DNA of 64,000 bases from Cryptomeria japonica (Eukaryota; Streptophyta; Pinopsida; Cupressales; Cupressaceae), in assembly GCF_030272615.1 (NCBI RefSeq), contig NC_081408.1, positions 61,810,614 through 61,874,613 on the forward strand. The letters run 5' to 3'. The translations under genes were made by a program, and so were the position numbers. This document shows, one piece after another, positions 55,352-64,000 of this stretch. A model generated the notes under the pieces. The model saw only the letters and a list, made by a program, of their open reading frames with translations. It was not told the DNA's origin and ran no database searches. The stretch's first letter is position 1. Each line of letters starts with the position of its first letter.

Positions 55352-56290
55352 CTATTTTTGTAAAAGGCTTTGTAACTTCTTTTGGAAAAGAAATGATTGT
55401 AACAAATTCTCCTAGGAAAGGTCGAAGCTATGTGCATCCATATTGTTATAAATGGATACCAAGACTAATAGAAGAAGCATCACAAAGAATTGTAAGAAAT
55501 CACTGCAAAAATTTATATCTGAGCTTTTTGAAGTTTAATGGAGAATATTCATAAGTTTTTGTAATACTTTCTTGAAGAATATATCAATATATAGACCAAT
55601 GGTTTTGAGTAAAAACTTTGTGTTGTCTTCAAATGTGTTTGCAATTGTTTACTATTTCATTCTGAATAATTCAGGGTTATTTTGTTCGAATAGGGTTGTA
55701 AGGAAACTTTTAGTAGATGTGTTTGCTAGCTTTTCTCTTTAGGAGGGAAATTAAATATGTGGGGATCATTTCTACCAGTAAATTCTTTGTAGGATACTTT
55801 GAATCTTGATGAGCATAGTTTGATTTGGTATGCATAAATTCTTGTGTGTGTCAGGCATATATGGGGTTTAAAAGAAGCCGAGCCAATGGGATGTGTAAAG
55901 ATATTTTGTTTGGGGAGTATTGTTTGAATTTAGATGACTCCGTGACCTTGGATAAGACACTGGTATAGGTCGAAGTTGTCTATTACATGTTTTGTAGGTC
56001 AAAATACTGAATAGGAGTATAATTTGCATTCCTTTGTTTCAGTTAGTTTCAAGGTGATTAGATCCATTGGTTTTTTGGACTGGTTTGCTATGGATTTATC
56101 TTTTGAAACTGTGAATTTAGTTAACAAAGGTATACTCGCCTAGACCCTGAGTATGTCCGAAGTGTAGAAGGTTAAATCAAACCTTGTCATATGTTGTCTT
56201 AAGAGTTTCCTTCCCTTTAATATCTCTTCTGCATAGAGTTTAATCATTTTATTATAAGGATGTTGAAGTGAATCAGATTTTGAAGACAAC
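55352..56290 (+). other. R-U5 part of the Gypsy LTR
   Basis: AT-rich, no ORF of note. It holds the TATA box and presumably the transcription start and polyadenylation site (ATATCAATATATAG near 55585). Confidence 0.55.
55447..55455 (+). promoter_or_regulatory. TATA box of the Gypsy LTR
   Basis: TATAAATGG, about 95 bases after the end of ORF1 and 840 bases before the primer site. Its place marks the U3-R boundary region about 30 bases downstream. The same ORF-then-TATA order is seen at 18274. Confidence 0.65.
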
Positions 56291-56295
56291 AAAAC

Positions 56296-56312
56296 TGGCA
56301 ACTCTGCTAGGG
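56296..56312 (+). promoter_or_regulatory. Primer-binding site of the Gypsy element (Arg tRNA)
   Basis: TGGCAACTCTGCTAGGG matches, apart from three transitions, TGGCGACTCCGCTGGGG, the complement of the 3' end of plant tRNA-Arg(ACG). An Arg-tRNA primer is characteristic of Ogre/Tat elements. The three differences are G-to-A or C-to-T, as expected of methylation decay. Confidence 0.82.
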
Positions 56313-56530
56313 AGAGTCACATTAAGGATCCACACACGGATTTGTGTTTAAGTTGTAAAGAAAATCATTGTGTTTGTGGAATTCCTGTGTATTATTCTAA
56401 ACCTTGTTTTCATAATTCCCACATTCTTGTGGGTAGAAACTTTGTATATTGGAACCAGTCCTTGTGAATTATAAATCATTCTAAAAGGAAAACAAGCATA
56501 ATCCAAGGAGGAAAAACCACTAGATCATTC

Positions 56531-58726
56531 ATGAAGAAGCATCCTCGTGAAACTTTGCAGGAAGGTTTACCAGAGTAGTCACGAAGGGGCCATAAGAGAT
56601 CAGTGTTACAGGAGCCATCAAATGCTTCTTGGGTACAAAAGAATAATAATACTGGTAAGATGCCTGGTCGACCTGTTTATGCAAAGTCTAATTCTTCTTC
56701 CAGGGATTTTGAACAAGATATATTAGGTTTCCATTCTGGATTGTTTGGAAATATTGATAATGCAAATGTTTTAAATCAAGATTTATCCCATGTTAGTGTC
56801 TCTACAAGAGATAGGACCAGTTCAAATGCAATTAGACACTCTATGCCTAGAACAATTGATGGGAACATTAGTTTGATTGACATAGATCAAGTCAATATAT
56901 TAGGTTCTGAGGAAAATTTACCTGATGAAGATAAAGTATCCTAAGAAATTAAAGATCTAAATAAAAAAGTTCACCATCTAATCTCCCTAAGAGCCCAAAA
57001 GGAAGAAAATAGGGAGAAGGAAGTCAAAGCTAAATTAATGGAGAGAGATAAGCTTCTTAGACAAATAGCTGATCTTGAAGTGCTGGCTAAGGAAAAAGAA
57101 AAGAGTGATGAGGAAGGCCCTGTGATCAGAGAAATTCTGATCCCCAAAACCAAGCAAGAATATAGGTCAGTAGTCCAACCAGATAGGGAAGTATTTAGTG
57201 ATTCTCAGCTTCCTAGAACTAATGTGGATAAAGGAAAATAGAAATGGGTGGATGATAGAATGGAATCTAAAACTGCAGAAGAGATCTCTCATAGGTTATC
57301 AGCACATGAGAGGGAAATGGAAAGAATGAGGAAAGAAAAAGAGGATCTCCAAATGGAGCTAGAGAAAGCTGAATTGGAAGCAGCAAATCAGGAAGTAAAA
57401 AGAAAAATTAGTTACTTGAAAGATACCCCTATCACGTTTCCATCATAAGTCCTTAGTAAGCCTGATCTTCAACAAGTTTCCCTTCCCCTGGTTAAAATTC
57501 AACCCACAATGCCTGCTAATATGGCCTCAGTGAGTCAAAACCCTGTGAATAGTCAGTACACCCAAGTATCTCAGTCTCCAATTCCAAAAGTTAGGATGAC
57601 GATGGGAAACAATAATGCTATTACCCCTCTTCAAAGGAGACCAATCGATCTAGAACAATATAGACAATTGTTCTTTGATGGGATCCCAGAATATCCCAAT
57701 CATGTTCCTACTGAGTTAAGAGAAAGACTCCATAAATTTGCTGGGAACAATGCAATTAGTGCTGAGGAGCATCTGAAATCTTTTGGGGACCTAATAAATG
57801 ACTATGAGATAGTAGATGAAGATGTTATCATGAAACTGTTTGTCCAATCCCTTGTTGATGATTCAAGAGATTGGTACAGAGGTCTTCCAGTTAATAGCAT
57901 AGGGTCATGGGAGGATTTTAAAAATTGTTTTCAAGAGCAGTATGGTGATAAGACTAACGTGAGCTTCATGCTCAATGAATTCAATAACATTAGAAATTCT
58001 GATAATGAAATGGTCACTGACTTCAATGCCAGATTCCAAAAGGCTATGCATAGATTGTATCAGGTGATGAGATTAGATGATAACATGTGTTTAAATACTT
58101 ACTACAATGCATTTGATTCTAAGATGGCCCACATCCTAAGAGATAAGAATCCACATAACTTGAGAGATGCTTTTAGAATTGCCATTAATGTAGAAAGTAA
58201 TAGAAAAGCATCTGGGAAGTTAGGAAGAAGAACAAATGGTAGATTATGACAAGAAACAAAACAACAACCTAATAAAGTTGCTAAGGAGGAAGATAAGATA
58301 AAGAAGTTGGTTATTGCAATGAAGGATTTGACTGCCAAGGTTAACAAAAATGACAAACCTCATTATAACTAGCAAGATAGATCCCCTAGATTGCATGACA
58401 TGCCATATAATACCAATTGGAAAGATGGCAAACCCCAAAATGAGAAGCCCAAAATTGCTCAGAATCAGGACACTCGAGATCCCTTGAAAGAGAAGACTGT
58501 CCATAATATAGAAAATACTCCCTGGTGTATTGCTTGTGATGGACCATATTCTCCTCATCAGTGTGCAGTGGCTCAGGCTCTTGAAGAATCTATGAGCCAA
58601 GAAGCTGAGCCTGACATCAATATGTTTGAAACCATCATAGAAAGTGATGAGGAGTCCATGCAAAGTGAGTATAGTGATGTGCTAGATAATGAAAGGTTTG
58701 TTCAAGGACAACTAACCTTAGATTGA
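56531..58726 (+). pseudogene. Gypsy gag
   Basis: The ATG at 56531 (MKKHPRETLQEGLPE) is in frame with all open pieces to 58726. The N-terminal third is low-complexity, then comes a coiled coil (57248-57440). The Retrotrans_gag domain lies at about 57600-58250: LRERLHKFAGNNAISAEEHL, SLVDDSRDWYRGLPVNSIGS, WEDFKNCFQEQYGDKTNVSF and the FNARFQKAMHRLYQ segment. A zinc-knuckle-like WCIACDGPYSPHQC lies near 58525. Stops are TAG, TAA and TGA, several at likely Gln codons (after EGLPE). Gag would form the particle and bind RNA. It is in the same frame as protease, so a Gag-Pol fusion is likely. Confidence 0.9.
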
Positions 58727-58741
58727 CGTCCTAAATTAAAT

Positions 58742-59800
58742 ATGGTAACAATTGAGGATGAAGAGGTTCATCTTAGAAGGCCTAGTGAGGAAGAAGTTAA
58801 AAATCTCACTAAAGCTGCCATTGCCAAAGCAAAACACAACTATAACTTGAGGAGCACTAAGAGAGACATTGATCAGGGTGAATCTAGTTCCATGTTCATA
58901 AAAGAGGTCACTCAAAAGGGGGAAGCAAGTAGTGCTACTACTGTTCCTAATATTGGTCAAGAAAAAGGGGAACAAGTTAAAAATGTACCGAAGGGTACAA
59001 ATGATAAAAGCACTGGTGATATACAAGGAGCTGCCATAGTGAAAAAGACAAGTCAGCTCAAGACAGAAAGAGTTAGAGCTAGTACTGAAACAAGCAATAG
59101 TTCTACATTTGACATGGCTCAAGCTCTTACTCAGATGAAGGTCATTGTCCCATTAGTAGAATTACTGAAGATTAAAGAACATAGGGATGCAACCTTGTCT
59201 TTATTTTCTAGTATATCTGATAGTGACACAGTCTTACCCACCGGTTTAGCTAGAATTGGAAAGGATCAAGAGTTCCAAACCCCAGAGGTTTATGTGGGAA
59301 CCACTGTCACTCAAGAGCCTTCACAGGTAGATCCTTTTCATGTTACTTTGTTAGTAAACAACCATCTAATTAAAAATTGCATGATAGATTCAGGAGCTAC
59401 TGCTAATGTAATTCCCTATGGTGTTATGAAAGAACTAGGGTTGTCAGTAACTACTGTATATGGAAAATTCTAATCTATGGATAACAGGGAAGTACCTGTG
59501 ATAGGTACAATGAAAGATGTCGAGGTAAAAATAGCAACATTCCCTGAGGTGACTTATAAAATGCATGTTATTGTTACTGATACCAAGCCCCATTATGGTA
59601 TGTTACTGTCCAGGTAGTGGGCAGCAGCAGTAGGAGGAAATGTTCAACTGGACTTATCCTATGCCACCATTCCAATCAATGGAAATCAGGTCAAATTGTA
59701 CAGAGAGCCACAAGCTCCTAGGGTAATTGAAAATGTAGACCCTAATATGCTCAATTGTATGATTGATGTAGATCTTGATAACTTTAGACTTCAACCAATT
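58742..59800 (+). pseudogene. Gypsy protease
   Basis: Same frame as gag. A charged linker leads to the retropepsin site NCMIDSGATANVIPYGVMKE, with the catalytic DSGA at 59387-59398. Further on come ATFPEVTYKMHVIVTD, then GMLLSR, a TAG and WAAAVGGNVQLDLSYATIPI, the conserved second half of Gypsy protease. Stops lie at about 59471 and 59617. The enzyme would cut the polyprotein. Confidence 0.9.
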
Positions 59801-59852
59801 TTACCCTAATTGAAGAATACTAACCCCATTGTGGTCGAATTAGAAGCATAAC

Positions 59853-60200
59853 AGTATGGATTATGACAGATGTATTTTGATGGATCTTGCTCCAAAGAAG
59901 GATCTGGAGCAGGGGTTCTTTTTGTATCCCCATCAGGTATAACCTTCAAGTATTCATTCTTATTGGCCTTCCAGTGCACAAATAATACTGTAGAGTATGA
60001 AGTTCTATTGTTGGGGCTTGAGGTTGCAAAGAAGCATGTAATCCAGCTGTCGACAGTGTTAGGGGATTCAGAATTGGTTGTAGCTCAAGTAAGATCCAAA
60101 TATGCATCAAAGAATGATAGATTGAAGAGATATAAACATGCAGTTTGGGATGTTATTGAGTATTTTAGTGCATTTTCTATTAATTGGATAGAGTGATCAA
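59853..60200 (+). pseudogene. Archaeal-type RNase H placed before RT
   Basis: QMYFDGSCSKEGSGAGVLFV starts at 59867, followed by FQCTNNTVEYEVLLLGLEVA, LSTVLGDSELVVAQVRSKYA and, after a TGA at the usual Asn-Ser site, MTDFLANVAL. The catalytic D (YFDGS), E (VEYE), D (GDSE) and D (TDFLA) are all present. This is the second RNase H of Tat-type elements. Here it sits between protease and RT; in the decayed relative at 12480-12875 it sits after the Gypsy RNase H. Confidence 0.88.
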
Positions 60201-60208
60201 AGAACATT

Positions 60209-61318
60209 ATGACAGATTTCCTAGCTAATGTTGCCTTGAAAAATGATGATGCAACACTGACTAGTATTTCCACTATGGAAATAAAGTCCAGGCCTGCTAT
60301 TCTTGATAATGTGTACAATTGGCAAGTTTTTGCTGATGATGAAGACATTCTTAGGTTCATCCAATGTGTTGATGATTATGATGGACAAAAGATTGATTGC
60401 AATGCAATGGTGGAGGTGGTTGATGACAAGGAAACAGTGTTTGGAAATGATTTGGTCCAGTTGGAAACCAATGAAATACCTAGAGGGCTAGTAGAGCTGG
60501 AAAGCATGTTCAGTTACAATGATAGTCACTTACATCAGCAATCTACCACCAAGTTGGAAGAACTAGAGGAGGTAAACTTGGGGATGGAATCATCCCCTAA
60601 GTTAGTATACATTGGGAAGAAATTGCCCCCTCATGTCAGGACTAACCTTATTAATTTATTGAGGAAATATAAACATGTTTTTGCTTGGTTTTATGAAGAC
60701 CTAAAGGCATATAGACAAGATCTTTTTCAGCATGAAGCTCCTTTACTTCTAAATGCTAAGCCTTTCAGACAAAAATAGAGACCCATTAATCCCCTATTAG
60801 AAACTAAGATGCAGCAAGAGTTGACTAAATTAAGAGAAGGGGGGATTATTAAACCTATAAGACATTCTTCATGGGTCTCCAATTTGGTTCCAGTAAGAAA
60901 GAAGAATGGGGACATTAGATTGTGTGTAGATTTTAGGAATCTAAATGTTGCTTCTTTGAAAGATAACTACTCTTCCCCAAAAATGGAAGCCATGCTACAG
61001 AGAGTGACAAGTTGTGACCTTTTATCCATGATGGATGGTTTTTCAGGATACAATCAAGTGTTAGTGAAGGAATCTGAACAGTTTAAAACTACCTTCACTA
61101 CTCCATGGGGAACATATGTCTATGTGAGAATGCCATTTGGATTGAAAAATGTTGGAGCTACATTTCAGAGAGCCATGGATGTAGCCTTCACAGAATTCAT
61201 CAATGTCATCATGGTGGTTTATCAAGATGATCTAACTTTTTTTCTAAGAGGGCTGATGATCATTTTGGACATTTGGAAAAGGTGTTCAATAAAGCCTTGG
61301 AATTCGGTGAGTCACTAA
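60209..61318 (+). pseudogene. Gypsy reverse transcriptase
   Basis: A linker (60209-60600) with LDNVYNWQVFADDEDILRFI precedes RT. RT blocks: KYKHVFAWFYEDLKAYRQDL, FRQK, a TAG and RPINP, then LREGGIIKPIRHSSWVSNLV, KKNGDIRLCVDFRNLNVASL, LLSMMDGFSGYNQVLVKESE, TTFTTPWGTYVYVRMPFGLK and the active site VVYQDDLTFF near 61215-61245. YQDD replaces the usual YLDD. A 1-base change in the T-run at about 61237 shifts the frame, and the protein continues at 61245 in another frame. Confidence 0.93.
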
Positions 61319-61953
61319 ATCCCAAGAAATGCCATTTTGGAGTCATTGAAGGAAAACTATTGGGACACATTGTTTCCAAAGAAGGGGTAAGGATAGAACC
61401 TAAAAGAATTGAAGCAATAAACAAGGTGTCTGAACCTAAGAATGTAAAAGGTATTCAATCCTTTCTAGGCAAAGTAAATTTTGTTAGGAGATTCATTGCA
61501 AACTTTGAAAAGATAGTGAAGCCTATTGTCAAGTTGCTCAAGAAAGATACCAAATTTTGTCGGGATCAAGAAGTCTCAAAGGCTTTTTTTGAAATTAAAA
61601 GGGCCATTCAGGAAGCACCAGTGTTAAAATCTCCTAATTACAGTAATCCCTTTTCCCTGTTTTCTTTTGCTTCATATCATACAGTAGTTGCAGTGTTGTT
61701 ACAAAAGGACAATGAAGGATATGAACATCCCATAGCTTTCTACAACAAGTCTTTGCAAGCAGCAGAGTTAAAATATGAAACCATGGAGAAACAAGCTTAT
61801 GCTTTGGTTAAAGCTATTAAGGCTTTTAGGCCATATCTGGTAAATGTAAATATCATTGCCTATGTCCCACATGCTACAGTTAAGGATATTTTGTCCCAGT
61901 TTTAGGTTACAGGGAAAGGATGCAGATGGATTAATAAAATTCAAGAATTTGAC
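61245..61953 (+). pseudogene. Gypsy RT end and Ty3-type RNase H
   Basis: Continues DHFGHLEKVFNKALEFGESL, LNPKKCHFGVIEGKLLGHIV, GIQSFLGKVNFVRRFIANFE. RNase H follows: SLFSFASYHTVVAVLLQKDN, HPIAFYNKSLQAAELKYETM, KQAYALVKAIKAFRPYL. The first catalytic Asp of this RNase H is absent (SFAS), a change I recall from related elements that carry the extra RNase H. A TAG after DILSQF (61903-61905) falls at a likely Gln. Confidence 0.9.
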
Positions 61954-63328
61954 TTGGAGATAAAGACCACCAAATTGGTGAGAGGTTTAGGTTTGGCTAA
62001 TCTCATGACTAAGTCTAATCTTATGAATGTAGAAATACATAATGTTGAAGTCAGAGATACTTCAGTCACTAGCATTGAAAGGCAACCTTGGTACTCAGAG
62101 ATAGTCAGATTCCTAAGAGATGCTGCATTCTTAGAAGGAATGACACATAATCAGAAAAGAACTCTGAAACTCAAGTCCCAAAAATATGTGCTCATTCAAG
62201 GTGATCTATTCTAGAGAAAAAGAGATGGAGAATTACTAATGTGTTTGGATGAATTCCAGGCTAAACGGGTATTGACTGAAATACATGATGGAGTATGTGG
62301 GGGTCATTACTTTGCTAAGACAACTGCTGGTAAGATAATCTGGGCTGGATACTTTTGGCCTACCTTATTCAAAGATGCTCATGCATATGTCCAGAAGTGT
62401 GACCCATATTAGAAGTTTTCATCCAAGCTAAAGTATGAAGGAGCCTTACCCCTAAATCAAGTCTCTATGGAAGCTCCTTTTGTCTAGTGGGGCATTGATT
62501 TTATTGGAGAGATTGTTGAGAGGTCAGGGAGAGGTCATAGATGGATCATAGTAGCCACTAACTATTTCACAAAATGGATAGAAGCTATTCCTACAAGAAG
62601 AGCTACAAGTAAGGTTGTCATTGATTTCCTGATGGATAATGTAATAACTAGGTTTGGAACACCTGCTAAATTGGTAATGGACAATGCCATGAGTTTTAGA
62701 TTGGAAGAGTTTGTAGGATATTGTACCAGTCATGGAATACTCATGTCTTACTCTTCACCTTATCACCCTCAGGGGAATGGACAAGCAGAATCCAGACATC
62801 ATCAAGAAAATCCTAGAAGAAAATAAAATATCTTGGGATCAAAAATTGAAGTTAGCTTTGTGGGCAGATAGAATAACAGTCAAAAAGGCCATTGGAATGT
62901 CACCTTTTGAATTGGTTTATGGTACCCATGTTAGATTGCCAGTGAATAATATTCTTTCGGTTTATAAATTCTTGCAAGATGAGGATATGGAGTTATCTGA
63001 ACCAATGGAAAATAGAATGATCCAGATTGTGGAGGTGGAAGAGCTTAGGACTTTGGCTCATAAGAAAAATCAGAAGATCTAATTGCAGTCCAAATACCTT
63101 TTTGATAAAAGGACATCATTAAGGAAGTTTCAAATTGATGACATTGTTCTTTAGTGGAATGCAAAAGGATAGGACAAGGGGAAGCATAGAAAATTTGAAT
63201 CATTATGGATTGGCCCTTTTGTGGTCTGTGACTTAAATGTTAAGGATTCATATTTTCTAAAGAATATGAATGATGAAATACAGGAATTTCCAGTGCATGG
63301 ACAATTCCTGAAACATTATTTCTCTTGA
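61954..63328 (+). pseudogene. Gypsy integrase and end of pol
   Basis: A linker EIKTTKLVRGLGLANLMTKS, then the zinc finger HDGVCGGHYFAKTTAGKIIW...QKCDPY, where the last Cys is now Tyr. Core: WGIDFIGEIVE, ATNYFTKWIEAIPTRRATSK, RFGTPAKLVMDNAMSF and HPQGNGQAES, so the Asp, Asp and Glu of the active site are kept. A frameshift near 62790 leads to KLALWADRITVKKAIGMSPF, ELVYGTHVRLPVN and the C-terminal KFESLWIGPFVV and HGQFLKHYFS up to the TGA at 63326-63328. TAGs follow DLF, KCDPY, APFV, NQKI, DIVL and NAKG, nearly all at Gln or Trp positions. Integrase would insert the cDNA. Confidence 0.93.
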
Positions 63329-63473
63329 TGTCCATGCACAGTAGGTCCTTTGTTTGTACATATTTTGTTTCTTTCTTGTTTTTCTATTTGGGTCTGTGTT
63401 TTGGTATGTTTCTCCAAAGTTTCTGAGTTTTCTTGTGTTGACCTTGCGATCAACCATCCCCACTCAAAGCCAC
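63329..63473 (+). other. Spacer between pol and 3' LTR
   Basis: 145 bases. No clear polypurine tract directly before the LTR: the last bases are CATCCCCACTCAAAGCCAC. The plus-strand priming site is therefore unrecognised or mutated. Confidence 0.6.
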
Positions 63474-64000
63474 TGTTATCACTATTTAAAAATGGGTTTT
63501 CCTTTCCCATAATTGGCTAAGTTTTTGAAACTTTGAATTAGACACACTATCAATTGCTTCAGTTGTGTGTTAGGTCCTAGGGGTTTAGGGTTTTAATTTT
63601 AAATCTTTCAATGTTTTATCAAAAAACCCTCTGTTTTCTATTTCTTTGTTACTTTATCCACTTAAGTAATGGGTCTCAGGGTTGTAGGAAGTGTCCCCCC
63701 TTGTCATTTGCCTAGGCAGACATTTGAATTAATCATAAAATCTTACGCCTTATGTATTTTCTTCCTAATGTTGTCAGGCCCAGTAAGTTGTGCGCAATTC
63801 TCAAGTAGATCTATGGTTTTTGCTATTTCGTTAGGCGAAGTTGCGCATTGTTTAAGACTCTTGAAATGGTGAAAGGGAGAAGCGTTCTAAATGGCACTTT
63901 TGGTCCAGATTAAAGAGGCTTCATCTCTTCCAAGATCCAATGACTGACGTTATTTCATAGCCAGAACTTGCAAGTGAAATACCTTTCACGAAATGGTGAA
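63474..64000 (+). repeat. Start of the 3' LTR of the Gypsy element
   Basis: Aligns without large gaps to 49553-50080, at roughly 92 percent identity by eye. It includes the first two dyad-repeat units. The LTR continues past the window end. Confidence 0.95.

Larger units (their letters stand above)
49553..56291 (+). repeat. 5' LTR of the Gypsy element, 6.7 kb, contains an ORF
   Basis: The left edge is set by alignment with 63474 onward. The right edge is set by the primer site: GACAACA at 56285-56291 followed by AAAC and TGGCAACTCTGCTAGGG. Ends TGTT...AACA. U3 is about 5.9 kb and holds a repeat array (49900-51345) and ORF1 (51711-55351). A TATA box follows at 55447, and R-U5 is about 0.8 kb. 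Only the first 527 bp of the other LTR are in the window, so the right half of this LTR is inferred rather than shown. Confidence 0.7.
49553..64000 (+). mobile_element. Gypsy LTR retrotransposon of Tat/Ogre type, 3' end outside the window
   Basis: LTR start TGTTATCA at 49553 and again at 63474. Arg-tRNA primer site at 56296, gag-pol 56531-63328. Domain order: gag, protease, archaeal-type RNase H, RT, Gypsy RNase H, integrase. The primer site puts the end of the 5' LTR at 56291 (GACAACA), making the LTR 6.74 kb with a large ORF inside. Over the 527 bases of 3' LTR in the window I count about 40-45 differences from the 5' LTR, mostly transitions, so the insertion is old. If the 3' LTR is complete, the element spans about 20.7 kb. 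Confidence 0.85.

Noticed and set aside
1-64000. CRISPR array, bacterial operons, tRNA or rRNA genes
   Set aside because: No spaced direct repeats of CRISPR form, no tRNA cloverleaf or rRNA sequence recognised; all repeats fit transposable elements or microsatellites of a plant genome.

Overview
This window is plant nuclear DNA made almost entirely of nested, decayed transposable elements. I see no convincing host gene, tRNA, rRNA or CRISPR array. The evidence is Ty1/Copia and Ty3/Gypsy LTR elements primed by plant initiator-Met or Arg tRNAs, an L1-type LINE with RNase H, AT-rich spacers and long microsatellites. Old insertions that are still full length fit a large, slowly purged genome, possibly a gymnosperm, but the species cannot be fixed from the sequence.

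Layout. (1) 1-8115: a minus-strand Copia element (E1) enters from the left. Its gag, primer site and 1.4-kb LTR are visible, and the LTR is split by a complete plus-strand Copia element (E2, 1734-7713, TSD GATAG). The 3' LTR of E2 is itself split by a solo LTR (6525-7580). (2) 8116-11170: unassigned AT-rich DNA. (3) 11175-13162: a very decayed minus-strand Gypsy pol, order RNase H, second RNase H, integrase, cut by the 3' LTR of a minus-strand Copia (E4, 13163-16650). (4) 16650-18530: a plus-strand fragment of a Gypsy LTR holding the C-terminal part of an accessory ORF followed by a TATA box. (5) 18531-44729: element A, a non-autonomous LTR element (TSD TATTT) with gag and an accessory ORF but no pol. 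Its 5' LTR is split by a 5.7-kb unclassified insertion (18599-24333). Its accessory ORF is split by a minus-strand LINE (28241-42014, TSD of about 14-18 bp), and the LINE is split by Copia E3 (28562-34282, TSD CTTGC). (6) 44730-46386: AT-rich spacer. (7) 46387-48426: 5' LTR and truncated gag of a plus-strand Copia (E6). (8) 48427-49552: LTR-like DNA of another element. (9) 49553-64000: a Tat/Ogre-type Gypsy element with an Arg-tRNA primer site, gag, protease, archaeal-type RNase H, RT, RNase H and integrase. Its 3' LTR runs off the window.

Main result. The Gypsy primer site lies at 56296, immediately before gag, so its 5' LTR appears to be 6.7 kb long and to contain a large accessory ORF (51711-55351) in U3, upstream of the LTR TATA box. 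ORFs with the same layout (an alpha-helical core, a Lys/Ser-rich linker, a coiled-coil tail) occur in element A and in the LINE. In all three the ORF would be the last one in the element RNA, the place where env or MMTV Sag lies in retroviruses. The function is unknown.

Decay. Nearly all in-frame stops are explained by C-to-T or G-to-A changes, chiefly CAG (Gln) to TAG. This fits deamination of methylated cytosine at CHG sites. None of the elements looks able to move on its own.
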